Shown: positions 21,535-33,960 of the stretch, piece by piece
Numbering within the stretch: the stretch's first letter is position 1
Layout of the letters: each line of letters begins with the position of its first letter
NCBI GenBank assembly: GCA_039000515.1
Contig: JBCFYV010000553.1
Location: 1-64,000 of the forward strand
DNA from: Timema cristinae
Taxonomy: Eukaryota > Arthropoda > Insecta > Phasmatodea > Timematidae
Direction of reading: 5' to 3'
DNA: 64,000 nucleotides
Notes under the pieces: generated by a model
The model's database searches: none
Seen by the model: the letters and a program-made list of their open reading frames with translations, nothing else
Told to the model about the DNA's origin: nothing
Position numbers and translations under genes: made by a program

Positions 21535-22822
21535 TGTGACGTTGTCACAGACATAATGCAAACATGGACGATCTGGCTCACCTGATCTGGTCCCCTTTGA
21601 CTGGGCTGGATCTCGACTTCATGAGACACGCGCACTCAACTCCACTCAACATCACGCGGCTTACTGACCGCCCGTGGCTCGAGGCCCGATTAGAGCAAGA
21701 CTCGGACAATTGAACATCAAGATGCGCTAACCCGTATGCGCCGACGGTTGTGTTCGAGTGAAACGAGACTCATCCACCGGCGCGTGATTTGAAATTATCA
21801 CGAGAATAATCGAGAACTCTGTCGAAACAACGTACACCCCTCTCCCTTCACCCCAGTGTGATTCCCGCCGTTTGTGAACACGTGATTGACTTTGTGCAGT
21901 ATATAACGGCTGGACTGTGTAGTGATGTCACTCATTTCTCCGCACTCGATTAGGTGAGACACTTGTCTTAGATTTAGACGTAGGTCGTTGTTCGACGTTT
22001 TCTAAATTATGTTTGGGTTAAATTGTTCAAAATTTAAGTTTCAACTTTAAATATAATTCATGATTACTAATAGCTATATTTCTCTGAGACTGCAGGATTT
22101 GCCTGTCAGCCATTATGGTTTATGCGCTAGCTTTTTTCTTTGTACTTAACGTTGTGTCCGCCTCACGGACGGGTTGGAACTTTAGCATGGCGCCATCTTG
22201 GGGCGCTGATGGAACTTTAGCATGTCGCCATCTTGGGGCGCTAATTATTTCTATTTAACATAGTTGTTCTGCTTGCTAAAAGTTTAAGATTTGTTACGAT
22301 TGTGATTCTTTTAAATTGTTACTCAACTCGGGGGGCGCGAGCCCGTGCACCCAGCACATTGGTCATTACAATAATAATAATTAGATTGAACTAATTTGAT
22401 TAGGATCTATTGTAACAGGTTAGGTTTAGGTAAATCATTTTCTCTGTCGCGCCTTACAATGGCAGTCTATTATAAAACTTCATACTTATGTCAATATAGT
22501 GTCGGCATCGCCGGGTCGTGTAGACCTATACATATTACTTGTATTTAACTTTCCTGCTAGGTTAGTCGCCTTCTGCGAGGGTCAATTTAGTTATGACTAC
22601 GTTGGTATTAATCATTCTGTTTTCTCTTAACGACTTGGGGTCTTGCCCCTTTATTTATTGTTTACTTCGGCCCTTATCGGCCAGTCACTCGACTTTCCTA
22701 GAGTGCCTCGCTCTTGTATGTCTGCTAGTTGTTTGTAGAATAAAATAAACTCTCTTGTAACTTACCTACCTTTTATTTATTGTAATTTGAACCTATCAAT
22801 TCATATGAAGGGGGGGGTTACA
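21535..22822 (+). repeat. 3' LTR
   Basis: Same 1288-bp length and content as the 5' LTR, with two substitutions and two compensating one-base length differences by eye. It is followed by the CTTT duplication. Confidence 0.95.
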
Positions 22823-22826
22823 CTTT
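22823..22826 (+). repeat. Target-site duplication, 3' side (CTTT)
   Basis: Matches CTTT at 15069-15072. Confidence 0.85.
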
Positions 22827-22934
22827 ATCTTATTTTAGAATTTGGTGCAGATTATAGTTTGTAGATATCATTTGAATTAAGTGACATGCTACATATCCAG
22901 TATATATCACGTCATGTATTTAAATAAATACATA

Positions 22935-23045
22935 TAGCCTACAATTATGTGACCGCCTCTGTGGTCACGTGGTCAGATTTCCTGGATTCAGATCCAGAGA
23001 TTTCAAGTTCTATCCCCAACACTTCCAAAAAGTATTTGTGAAGTA
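22935..23045 (+). repeat. tRNA-like SINE fragment
   Basis: GTGGTCACGTGGTCAGATTT followed at tRNA-like distance by TTTCAAGTTCTATCCC, resembling worn A and B boxes. It runs into a body unlike family A. Weak. Confidence 0.35.
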
Positions 23046-23284
23046 ATGGGTCTGAGCCTGGGTCAACTCAGCTTTGTGAGACCATATGAGGAACTACTTG
23101 AATAAAAAGGTAGCAGCTCTGGTCTAGAAAACTGAGATTAACGCTCGTTGGGAAAACTACATGACACCCTCTGACGCATTACTACCCTCTCATGGCGATA
23201 TCATCTATAAAGGCAGCGGCCGCTCGGTCGGTATATTTCTCTTGCGGACTCACACCATGGAGTTTTATTATACATATATGCATA

Positions 23285-23515
23285 CTCTCGAAATAGACTA
23301 GACTACCAATGACAGGGAGATCGGGGCTCGAATCCTGGTTGGGTCTACTAAGTTTTCAGATTGATTTTCCACTCTCTCCACGCAAATGTGGGTACATTTG
23401 GTATAACTTCAACTTTACTCATCCTTGACTCATTAGTGTCATTAGAACTTGTGCGTATAATATGAACAGATATTAAGACGAGGTGCAAAAATAAATTTAA
23501 ATAATTAGATAAGCT
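23285..23515 (+). mobile_element. SINE family B copy
   Basis: ATAGACTAGACTACCAATGACAGGG, the B box GGGCTCGAATCCTGG, the CCACTCTCTCCACGCAAATGT block and a worn TGCGTATAATATGA...GACGAGGTGC tail follow the family-B order. It is diverged at the tail. Confidence 0.7.
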
Positions 23516-24115
23516 AATTATATGTAAATGATGTAATTCTAAGCCTTCCTTCTTGACACGATTACAGTGGAAGCAAGGTTGTTGTTGGATCAGATGCAAC
23601 CCCAGGTGGGGAAGGAAACACCTACCAGAGTCCAGAACAATGGTTTGTACGTTGGATGTATCTAGAACAGTGGTTGCCAAACCATGGTGTGCAGGCGTTT
23701 CCTCGGTTGCCCGCGAGAGAACAAAAAATAACACATTTATTATACATTTCACATTTCTTCAAGTGACCCTGAGGACTCCTGTACTCAGTGTCGTGTCTTA
23801 GAGTTTTGTTAGGTTATGTGGTGCTTGTTGGAACTGTACCTGTGATATGTTCTCGCCCAATGGGTTCCCATTTTACCAATCATACATGAGCTCTGCACTA
23901 CGCAAGATACCACATTTGATCATGTATTTTTGTTGATACCCGACCAATGATTGTCCTACCAATTGATAAAAACAATTCACAGGTACAATTACAAACACTA
24001 GCAACACTCTATTTTAGTTCCATTGTTAATTTTTAAAAAAACAGCCATGGTTAGTAACATTCACGAAGGGCGTGTATAATTTATAAAAATAGTAAGTGGT
24101 TTAAAAGTAGCATTC
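23516..24115. other. Gene-free stretch
   Basis: The overlapping frames on both strands at 23348-23801 carry no recognisable domain. CAGTGGTTGCCAAACCATGG at about 23670 looks like one end of a hAT-type MITE, but no matching opposite end was found. Confidence 0.4.
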
Positions 24116-24186
24116 TTACTTTGATGGTTTACACTATGCCACTATCTTGTACGCTACCTACACCATAGTGTAATAAACCAAGGTAA
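24116..24186. repeat. Nested hairpin element, copy 2
   Basis: TTACTTTG...CAAGGTAA outer arms and CACTATG...CATAGTG inner arms, as at 9213-9282, with an unrelated loop. Confidence 0.6.
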
Positions 24187-24563
24187 GCTTGCTGCCTTAT
24201 AGAATAAACGAAGGATACATGTCTTCTGGACAAATAAAATAATGTTGAATAAACACTGTTTTGAAACTATTTGGACGTGGATTGGTTTTAAAGTGGTAAT
24301 TTTGTTTAAGGAGGTAAATAACTAAAACTCATAACTGAAAAGCATGTTACATCCTAATGGTTGTTTAGTGACCTGAAGCTTGCCATCCTGGATAGTCATG
24401 GCCGTGACCCGAGTAGCTACTGTATAGCTACCACCAACTTAAAAGATTCCGAACTCACAGATATAAATACATGAATGAACATTAGTAGACGTGAGTATAT
24501 GGGGGTAAAACATTTATTTGTGTCGCTATTTTATTTAATTATTTAACGTTCGTTCACTTTCAA

Positions 24564-24601
24564 AACATAATTACTACCCTCAGTTGAAGGGTAAGAATAT
24601 A

Positions 24602-24678
<77 letters not shown>

Positions 24679-24709
24679 CTTACCCTTCAACTGAGGGTAG
24701 TAATTATGT

Positions 24710-24710
<1 letters not shown>
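24564..24710. repeat. Long perfect palindrome around a (TA)n core
   Basis: The left arm AACATAATTACTACCCTCAG...AATATAATA (24564-24605) is matched base for base by its reverse complement at about 24672-24710, with about 65 bp of TA repeat between. It can form a cruciform; it could also be an assembly fold-back at a TA tract. Confidence 0.9.
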
Positions 24711-24741
<31 letters not shown>

Positions 24742-25100
24742 CGTGTTGTATAGATAGACCTATTAAATCTAAATATCAAGTTTGAGATAAATCCATCAAA
24801 CCGTTTTGGATTTGTGGCCAAGGACAAACTCAGTGATAGAATAGTAAATTCCACTTTTTTGGGTTCGTGTTCATATAAAGACGTAAAGATTACTCATAAT
24901 TTCTAGATCGATCTTTTCACGAATTTAACGTGAGTGACAATTTATCTTAAAATGCCATCCATCTTCTCTTATCACATCTTGCTAGATTAGTTACTAATAT
25001 CCGAGATTTTTACCAAACAACACAATGGTGACGTGATGCTAGCCACGTCACACACGTTACACGCGTCTACACAGTCACGAGCCCCTTTGATGACCTAATG

Positions 25101-25628
25101 CAGGGGTCGGCAACATGGTGAATCGGTGTTCTCGACCATGAAGCATCTCGAGTCAAAATATAAATTAATTGTAACTTATTTTCATCTTGATTACTGCTTA
25201 CGTACAATGATCTCCAGCTTTATTCCTGACTACATCAAGTTGGCTGACAATATGGAGTGCCAAGTTTCACGTCAATGATTGAAGTATTTAAATATAGTTC
25301 GCAATTTGCAGAGTTTTGATGTTTGTAATCATTTCAATTGTTTATTATTTCATTAATATCTTCATAAATAAGTTTTTAATAATAAACTCACTTTGTAACA
25401 TGCCTCAAAAATTGAGGCTACATATTTAAATTTAAAGAATGATAATAATACAGTTTTGTGTTTTGTTTATTACATTTAAAAAATATATATTCTCAACTTG
25501 TCCCTAATAAATATATAAATACAGGTTGAAAATTCAAAAAAATAAAAATCAACATTTATCTTGGCACCCCCTGATTAAAACTCATTTTCGAACATAGCTT
25601 CTCATGCTTAAATGGTTGCCGACCCCTG
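25101..25628. mobile_element. Non-autonomous hAT element (MITE)
   Basis: A 528-bp element with CAGGGGTCGGCAAC at the left end and its exact reverse complement GTTGCCGACCCCTG at the right. Both sides carry the 8-bp direct repeat ACCTAATG (25093-25100 and 25629-25636), the hAT signature. The interior is AT-rich with no transposase. Perfect termini and duplication point to a fairly young insertion. Confidence 0.93.
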
Positions 25629-25779
25629 ACCTAATGTATGATCAATAATCTAGAAGTTATTCACAAGGCCACCTTTATTTATACTAAAAGATCGTACTAA
25701 ATTGATACTTTTAAAAGATACAAACTTACTTTGTAGCATTAGTAAATCGAAAGTTAATCTCAGCATTTACAAAAGTATG

Positions 25780-26400
25780 CCACATGTCACTATTTGAGCT
25801 AGTTCTGTCCAGTCCACCTTATTACACCCTTTTACTGTTTTGAGCTAGTTCTATACAATCCACCTTTCTTTTACCCTATCTCTATCTTGAGCTAGCTATA
25901 TCCAGTTCACATCATTACACCCTATCTCCCTCAGGTCCTGTTATCCTCCCATATAGGTCTTCCCAATGATCTCCATCCATTGGGTTTGCCAGTCAACCCT
26001 GAACAAGGTTCTAGATTCTCCCATTCATGCTGTATGTTCTTCCTACCGTAATCTGCGAGATTTGACTATCCTAACAATGTCATATGATGAGTACAGGGTA
26101 TTTATCTCATAAATATGTTACTTCTTCTAATCCCCATTATCTTTATCTCTTTTTGGACCAAATATCTTCATATGACCCTTGTTTTCGAACAGCCTACATT
26201 TATTTTTGTCTTGTAAGATGAGAGACAAGGTTTCACGACCAAAAAGAACAAGTAAAACTATTGTTTTGTATGCTCTTAGTCTTACATTAGTTGGGAGCAG
26301 CCAATACAAATAAGTGTTTATAACCCTTTCTACCAGAATTGGATCCTTTGTTAGACCTTCCACGGCATTCTCGTATGAAAGTTTCCTCATATCCGATAGT
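25780..26400 (-). pseudogene. LINE reverse-transcriptase relic, C-terminal part
   Basis: On the - strand 26127-26390 encodes RLRAYKTIVLLVLFGRETLS...FENKGHMKIFGPKRD, matching the region after the RT core in RTE/jockey-like LINEs (usual form YKTLIRPVLLYGSETW...FE.K.LRKIFGP). Below 26127 the reading continues with breaks to a degenerate C-terminal tail. Its last part is present in about three tandem copies of roughly 60 bp (25797-25925, each with GAGCTAG and TCCA). The family name is from memory; it is clearly a relic. Confidence 0.6.
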
Positions 26401-29396
26401 TATGAGTTAAGGAATCCCTTAACAGAGGACATTGGTTACCTTAGATACAACTAACATAATATTTACTAAAACAATAAAGGGGTTTGTGTTATACTAATAA
26501 TTTTAAGCTTAATTATATATTCTCCCTTATTTTAACAGAACCCTAAAGTGACCATCGTGACACTGGGAGAGTACCCTGGTATCTCTTTTTAGAACTACTG
26601 AAAAGGATTATAAATGTAAAGAAGCCAACATTGACAAAAGTTTTTAAGAATTATAATCTTTGACCTATTTTAAAGTAAAGCTGAATAACACATCATTAGC
26701 TTATGAATACATCAAAGAAAATATTACGCCTATTAGAAAAGTGGTAATCAATAACTTTATTAAGAGGTCTCAACTTTAATGTGAAAAATTACAAGAACAA
26801 GAATTTGACTTGTATTAATTTGGTTTAGTTGGGACAAGATTTTATTTTAAAATTGGTTTTAATATGATTTGATACGTTTCGGGCTATCCGCATATTTATT
26901 TTAATAATTTAGGGCCGAGAAATGTAGAAATTAGTGGAAGTGTATTCTTATTTGCATATAGGCCAGTAAAGTGGGAAACCTTTTAGACAAATCAGATGAA
27001 ACTGACGCCTTTGTCAACAATACCACATGTGCGGATACATAGCGCATTAACAACTTGACCAATGTTCTTAATGTTTATGAAAAAATTTAAATATATTCCA
27101 AAATTGTTGCATTTTGCCTTTAGTGCGCAGTGTGAACTGTTTAAAAACAGTTCTAGTTTTATTTTCAGAACCTACTTTAAGAAATGCATTACTTATCTTC
27201 TTCTGAAATAAACATTATAGTAATGGAAAGTTGAATTATGACAGACCCTTGATACGTATTTATCGGCGGAGAAAAAAAAAAGTATATCATACTCGTAGAT
27301 AGGGAGCTTATCTTATGTAAGTCTAGCCGTTGCTGAAGATCAAATAATGCCCAAAAATGAACTTTAGACCATTCAAATCAAACACGACAAAACATATGGA
27401 GGATATTATTTTTCATAGTGCTCCTCTGACGCCTGTTTTTACCAAATACGGTACAGTCTAGCTCAAAAGTGGTCTACTTGGGCCATCACTAGAAAGCAGG
27501 ACTTGTGACTGTCATTGTTCATAGCGAATAGAAAACCAGAGAGAAACTCTTCTTTACATCGTATATGCTTGGTAATGTCAAATAGTCAACACTGGTGGAC
27601 ACGAGGACCAGGTTGTCAATCTAGTCTTGTGTGATATTATGACAATGGGGATGTTGGGGTTCGAATCCCATCGAGTCTATTGCCTTTGGAGTGCAATTTA
27701 AAACTGAGGATTTCACCTCTCTCATACTAATGCTGATGCACTTTATATAAACTAAACTTCCCAATTATACTCACTATAGTAAACATAAGTTTTAAACATA
27801 CTAGTAAAACACTCAGTGGTGGAGCGTGATCTTTATTTTTGGTGAGGGCAGGTCGAAGCTTCACAGTAATGATTTTTTCTCACCACGTATTAACATATTA
27901 AATTAAATTCATTTTCGTTTTCATAGTTTTAAAAATACCTAGAATTACAAAATCACTAAACAAATCTACAAACAAAAAATAATAAAATAATACAGGTTTT
28001 GAATTAAACCTACCACGTGATGAGTGATGACATTACTTGTAAACAGTTGGGCGCGTCTGGTGCCAGTTCATAAGTACCACAGTATTTTAAATATTTTTAT
28101 TAATCTGCCTAACATAATATGCCTTTTTTGACACATGGTCAGTGTGTTTTTGGACTGTGATGCATTATTTACTTTTTTCAAATGTTTTAAACTTATGTTC
28201 ATTTTTCCAAATTAATTGAACATTCCTCGTGTTTTTAATTCTTTCGCTTAAATATTGAAGATCCTTACGGTCTACCATTGTCCACAGCCCCTCACCACCA
28301 AATAATAAACAATAAAATCAAAATAAGCTCTGCTTTCTTCACTCACAGCTTACCATAATTGTTTATCAAACCAAGCATTAGAAAAAGTTATTTTTTATCT
28401 TGCCATCCCCCCTGCATACATGTAAACTCATTAGGTTGATTTGTTCCTAACCGTTTAATATTGAGTTTTTCTTGCGGTTTTAATCATTAAAACGGAGTTT
28501 TTAAATAAATAATCTACTTATTCATTTTAATTAATCATTTTCACGCGTCATCTTACTTCTTGGCTCAGACTGACCCTATTCGCTGGCCCTATTCACTAGT
28601 GTACAGCTGGCACCGAAATGGTGGAGGGATTTACCTTGAGAGAGATCTCACACTGGGTGTGGTTTCTATGAGAGGTCCTTGTCACGGATTGCCCTGCTCA
28701 ATTCTATATTCAGTCACTAAGGCGCTGGTACAGTCATAGCGTGACTTTTGGAGCAAGGAATGGATAATCTTGATTGAATAATGTATAGTAAATCCAATCA
28801 TTCACTGCGTGTGGATAGTGGTGTTCCATTTCATATTCATGTGGTTTTTTTTTCCAAAATATTTTATATAATAAAAAAAAGTATTTTTAATGTTAAAAAA
28901 GTTGGAAAAATATTGGTGTGGCTGGCCCCTGAGGCCCCTAGAAATAATATTTAAAACAAAGTCTTGTCAAATGAGGTAAAGCCATAAAAATAAAAAGTTT
29001 GGTCAAACTAATAGTGTTTACACGTTGACCACAAAATTGCGCAAAGAAAATTCTCTGACTTTTCTATGAATCAAAAATACCAATTTTCCTAGATTAAATA
29101 CACATCGAGAGTTATAAAAATGTAAAAAATTAATAATATTAAATTTGTTATAAATACGCTAAAAAATATATGCATTGACTTTTATATGAACAGTATTAGA
29201 ATAGTATTTAATTAAGACATTTATATACCAAAGATATCCATAATACCATTTTCGCTGATCGATTACAAAATTCCCTGACATCTCCCGGATTTTCTTGGCA
29301 GTTTTATATTCCTTAACTTTCCATGCTTTCCCTGAATGAGGACGTGGTGTTAAACCCATGAACTAAGTAAGTTTGAATGTCTGTTATTTTCTTTAG
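26401..29396. other. Upstream flank of the UGT gene, mostly gene-free
   Basis: AT-rich. One worn SINE-like head lies at about 27595-27700 (see separate entry). No reading frame with a recognisable domain. The 66-codon frame on the - strand at 29159-29359 is probably repeat-derived. A 5' leader exon and promoter of the UGT gene should lie here but cannot be placed. Confidence 0.45.
27610..27740 (+). mobile_element. SINE family B-like head
   Basis: CAATCTAGTCTTGTGTGATA, then GGGATGTTGGGGTTCGAATCC with a near-perfect B box GGTTCGAATCC, then a degraded body. The 3' tail is missing. Confidence 0.5.
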
Positions 29397-30219
29397 ATGA
29401 ATTCAACGTGGCAGCTTCATACGTTCCTTCTGCTCTTTCTTGTGATTCTGAATCTGGAGGCGGCGCGGATATTGGGCATCTTTGGTCACAACGGCAAGAG
29501 CCATTTTGACGTCTTCGAGCCCTTGATGGTTGCCTTATCAAAAGAGGTCAGACGTCGTGGTGGCAAGTCACTTTCCCCAGAAGATATCACTGACCAACTA
29601 CACGGACATCAGCCTTGAAGGCTCAGTGGAGAACAATGGAACAGAGGCTATAACACTAGAGAAAATCGATAAGCTTTCTCAATGGATAATAAGCCCTATG
29701 TTAACAATCTTTGGTCAAAAAAACTGCGAGGCCGTTTTTCAATATCTACCTATACAAATACTTTTGAAATCGGACGAGAAGTTTGATTTGCTTATTTCTG
29801 AACTGTTCAATACTGACTGTTACTTGGGGTTCGTCCATAAATTTAAGGTGCCACATATTTCTCTGAGTTCCCACGTTTTGATGCCTTGGGCAAACGGTCG
29901 TGTGGGTAATCCTGATAATCCTGGGTACATCCCTCATTTATTTAGCCTAGAACCTCACAAGATGGATTTACTGCAGAGGATCATGAACACGGTATCGCTA
30001 TTTTATCACAAATTAGTGTACTCTCTGCTCGCTAGTCGATGGAACCAGGCGATAATCTCGGAATGGTTTGTCGGTTCACCAGCTTTGGACGACATCAGGA
30101 GGAATACGAGCCTGATCTTGGTGAATAGTCATTTTAGCGTGAATGGCGCTAGGCCACTCGTGCCTGGAGTCGTTGAGGTTTGAGGCCTACACATCAGACA
30201 ACCGAAAAAACTACCGGAG
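29397..30219 (+). pseudogene. UDP-glycosyltransferase exon 1 (N-terminal acceptor domain), broken
   Basis: Encodes the signal peptide and the N-terminal substrate-binding half of a microsomal UGT, which transfers sugar from a UDP-sugar to small lipophilic substrates. Visible features: a hydrophobic leader (FLLLFLVILNL), then GIFGHNGKSHFDVFEPLM with the catalytic His, then FPQKISLTNYTDISLEG, then LFNTDCYLGF with the partner Asp, then LVNSHFSVNGARPLVPGVVEV. Two lesions: one extra A in the A run 29540-29543 shifts the frame, and TGA at 30181-30183 stands where the family has Gly (GG[ILV]H). The exon runs on to LPE and a good donor (GAG|GTAAGA) at 30219/30220. An AG acceptor-like CTTTAG lies directly before the ATG, so a 5' leader exon is likely. 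Exons 2-4 continue it in phase. Confidence 0.9.
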
Positions 30220-30568
30220 GTAAGAAGGCGAGTTCGTTTACCCCGGAAACAGGTATAAAGCTACAATATTTTACAATATTTACAATATTTTATATATATT
30301 TGTGAGACTGATGTCCTAGAACGTCCAACCACTGGTAAATGTTTTACAATACTAAGAAAATAGTAAAATAGCTCGCTGACTAGGATGAGATACTAGATAG
30401 CTTAGTTGATTGAGTGGTTTACACGTGAGCCGTACGACCAAAGCTCATATTCTTGTCCGAATATCATTTTTCAATATTTAAACAATCACTCCATCAGAAT
30501 GTCTTCCGAACATACATGTTATTTTAAGAAAAATCTTAACTTTTTATTTTTGTCTTTTAATCTCGCTT

Positions 30569-30825
30569 CAGTGGCTGCATAGTCTAAGGTGCTACTATCG
30601 CAATAACTAGACTGCTAAAGATGGGGAGATCGTGGGTTTGATCCCGGTTGGGAACACTGAGGGTGGTTTTCCCTAAAGGGGTTTCCACTCTTCCTCCTTG
30701 CAAATGTGTGTGCACATCCCCTAAATTAAACCTTTTTTTATCCATAACACATTTGTTTATTTGATAAATAGGCGTATAACCTGGATGGTTAGTAATACGC
30801 GGTGATAGTAAAAATCGCTGTAATT
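30569..30825 (+). mobile_element. SINE family B copy
   Basis: GTGGCTGCATAGTCTAAGGTG as A-box region, GTGGGTTTGATCCCGG as B box, then GAGGGTGGTTTTCCCTAAA and the TAATACGCGGTGATAG tail. Nearly full length, moderately diverged. Confidence 0.75.
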
Positions 30826-32326
30826 TGAATCAAAACACACACAAAAATTAGTTTGACGAAGACAGACAAGGCTATAGCAGATCCTCAGCCTTACGGAAGT
30901 TTCACTGCGCTACTTGAGTCAGGTTGAGTCCATCAACATTGAGGTTCGCTATTGTCAATGTTTAGTAATAAAAGTCGTTCCAAATGTGCAGTTATAAAAT
31001 ATTAAACGACTCACTTTTAACATATTCATCATAAAGGGACCATGGTAATCGTAATGCGCAGTCTGTGTAAGCTCTTTGTGAGGGAAGATTATAGGAAGAG
31101 GGGCTGTTACCTGTACCTAGCTTTGTTGACGCCTTCCAATTGAATCGAGATGGATATTTGTGTCCTCTCCCTCGTGAATTCATGTTTAAAATTAGCTATT
31201 TGTTTTAACAAAAAAGTCCCTTGATGGCACCTAGTGATACCGTGTTGAAGGACTTATGCTCTTCTAATGAGCTGTGAGTTCATTGTATACCTTGTCTGTA
31301 GACTAGAACTAATTAAAAGTGTGTGCTCCTAATTATTTCTGTAGCAGATATTGACAAATTGTGGCGAAAATAGGAACTACTAAAAGCGCTACACAAAACG
31401 AGGAAGCCCTTAATAGAATAATTTCAGGCTAGTTTTATTTCAAAGAAGCCTTTTGTTAACTGTATAAAATGTACCAAAAACACTTGACAGAACTAATGAA
31501 TGTTACAATAGGTTTTAAGGGTATACAGTATCTAGGAGGGCAGTTTTTCCCAATTTTTTTTATTACGACCATAAATACAATATTTTTCCCTTATTGGCAG
31601 CCCAAAGATCATTCGCTACATGAAGTTTCAATTGCCTATTATTTTCATATAAATGTTTATTAAGTTATATTTATTTGAGGGATTTGAATAACAAAAACAT
31701 AATTAATGTCAATACATTTTTTATCAGACAAAATGTAAAGCACTATTTATTGAGAATGTTACTTCGTTACAATGCTCGGTAAGTGAGGAAAAAAAAATCC
31801 ATTGGTTACTATGGTACTGTTTCATTATTTACCAAAAAATTAATATATACAAATCCATGCCGTGTCTGTCTGTTTTTCCTTCCAGAGGTTTTTTACGTAC
31901 TTCCTCGTGAGTTAAGAGGTTGAAATTCGACCATGGACTTTCCTGGGAACCCGGGAGTAACTTGGAAAACCTAAACCTGGAAAATTTGAAAAGGGTGCCG
32001 AATCTGTGGCCCCAAAAATTCCCCATGCTTATTTTGTAGGCTAAAAAATCACGTTTTTCCGGTCGCACTGAAATTAAATTCCCTTTGGGTTTATAATACT
32101 GCTAAACACAACCCATATGTAATATTTTTTCGAAATTCTTATCGGTTGACCCTAAATAGATACCTAAATACTATCCAAAATTTTGAGAATTGTTATTTAC
32201 CATTTAATTTTCAAGAAATGTTATAATTGGGTGTTTTCAAGGCCGGTAAACATCTTTCCGTAATTTTTTTTGCTATTAAAATCAACTGACCCTCAATTGA
32301 TACCCAAGTGGAAGAAAGTGGAGGGC
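30826..32326. other. Gene-free intronic stretch
   Basis: AT-rich sequence. The frames at 30992-31183 (-), 31469-31663 (+) and 31829-32068 (-) carry nothing recognisable. Confidence 0.45.
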
Positions 32327-33960
32327 AGGGCCCCCATAGAGCTCAGGGGGCCCGGGGCAACGTAATTTTTGGGGGCCCCCTTTTACATAAATAATAGACA
32401 TTAACTTGCTTATCTTCTTCTTATCAATGTCTAAGGCGTCACTCTTACAGTGGACTAGACTGACAATGATGAGTTCGGGGTTTGAATCTCACTTGGGTGG
32501 TGTTTGATAAATGGTTTTACACTCTTTCTCCATGTAAATGTGGGTGCACCTCCTCTTAAATTAACCTTACTATTCCTAACATATTAGCATAGTTAGTACA
32601 TAGTTTATACATATAACTCTAACGGGTACAAGTGAAACACAGCGGCGAATTTTTAAAACGTAATTGATTTATTTTTTATCAATATAACCTTAAGCTGTGT
32701 ACCTTAAATAAAAGTTTGCTTCAAAAGTGGTTAAGCTACATTAGTAATTTCATTGAAATACGTTCACTCTAATATCATTTAAGAACAATTTTTTGAGCTT
32801 TCATTGTAGCGAATTCATCAATAATGTCCTCAAAACTTATTTCCTTAACAAGATCATGTTCAATGCTCAAACTTAGCAAATGGTTTAGTCTATCCTCATC
32901 GGTGGCTGAACGCAAACGTTTTTTAATCAAATGCAACTTACTGAAAGCGCGCTCTCCCGATGCTACTGACACAGGTAAAACTTTTAGGAGTCTTAAATAG
33001 ATGCAAATTTGTGAATAAACATTTTCTAGACCTTTTGAAACAAACAATTGAGCAGTTCAATGGCATATCTCACATTTTCACTAACACACAAGTTCGATTC
33101 TGTTCTTATTTTGTAAAAGAGCCTAATTTATTCTACAAGATCTTCTTATTGAAGGTCCTGAGTATATGAAGCCTTCAAATCTTCGGCATGAGTGGCTATA
33201 GCTTAGGTGTCCACATCATCTTTTGGGTTTAAAAGGGGCGATGATAAAAATGTCAATTCTGCCATTCTATCAGCCAGGTTACGTAATTCAGGCAAAAACA
33301 GATCTAATATAGGAATTAACACCTGCACTTTGAATCTAGTTTCTGGAGAGTCAAACTTGTAGTAAACATCTCTTCTCTCATTCTGGAATTTTCTTTTCTT
33401 ACGAATTATTGAGACATTCAACTCTGGTTTTATTCCAAAGTTCAAAGCAGTTTCTCTTGATTGTGTTAGCAAACTTGGCCAGGATTCTTCCAATAATTGA
33501 ATCTCCTCCACTAGGCTCATCACATTTTGTGTTCTCTCTTCCATTGTTAGCTTAGAACTTTTAAGGACTCTGTTCCTATCATCAATGCACTGCAAGACTT
33601 AATGCCATATTATAGTGAAAAGGATGAATTCAAACGTTGCATCCACTCAAATAGACCCGATACATATGCTTGGATCTCCGGCAGCATGTTAAGCTCCTCC
33701 TCAATCCTAATCAAAGAGTCTAGAACACCTCTGTGATATTTCGTCAGAGGAACAACAGCGTCTATTCTTGCACTCTATATAGTTTTCAGTATAGAGTGAA
33801 GAGAGATATTAGCAGTATTTTGTAAAGTTTTCCATCTCGCAGGACTGACAGAAAGTACATTGTAAAGTTTCTAAATACAACAGGGTTTCAAAAAGTGTCA
33901 AGACTGGTTGAATAAAATTAAAACAGAGTTCAGCATTAAGATGCACGCACTGGTGTGGTG
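32327..33960 (-). pseudogene. Second hAT transposase relic
   Basis: On the - strand three separated pieces keep hAT C-terminal features in order. First comes a RIEEELNMLPEIQAYVSGLF stretch at about 33655-33735. Second is the 33203-33595 frame with SIIRKKRKFQNERRD and a VLIPILDLFLPELRN segment. Third is the 32775-33047 frame with LPVSVASGERAFSKLHLIKK...LNHLLSLSIEHDL, the hAT dimerisation domain. A GC-rich CAGGGCCCCCATAG terminus at 32327 may be the element end on this side; the other end was not found. Frames are broken between pieces, so it is dead. Confidence 0.8.
32428..32640 (+). mobile_element. SINE family B copy
   Basis: TGTCTAAGGCGTCACTCTTACAGTGGACTAGACTG, GGGGTTTGAATCTCACTTGGG (B box), then the TTTTACACTCTTTCTCCATG block. 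The tail is lost. It lies inside the span assigned to the second hAT element, between its terminus and its coding remains, so it probably inserted into it. Confidence 0.65.

Larger units (their letters stand above)
15073..22822 (+). mobile_element. Ty3/gypsy-like LTR retrotransposon, nearly intact
   Basis: A 7.75-kb element with two 1288-bp LTRs (15073-16360 and 21535-22822), CTTT target duplications, gag, a -1 frameshift site, and pol in the order protease, reverse transcriptase, RNase H, integrase. This order defines Ty3/gypsy; there is no env-like frame. I count only two substitutions (15663, 16307 and their partners) plus two one-base length differences between the LTRs, so it inserted very recently. 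Three one-base frame breaks (16621, 16991, about 19380) interrupt gag and pol; in such a young copy they may be assembly errors. No canonical tRNA primer-binding site was recognised after the 5' LTR. Confidence 0.95.

Noticed and set aside
21100..21561. Frames between integrase and 3' LTR as a possible env gene
   Set aside because: Short, overlapping on both strands, no signal peptide or membrane segment, and they run into the LTR.
23660..23720. CAGTGGTTGCCAAACCATGG and similar single hAT-type ends (also about 36544, 38262, 40314)
   Set aside because: No matching opposite terminus or 8-bp duplication found within reach.
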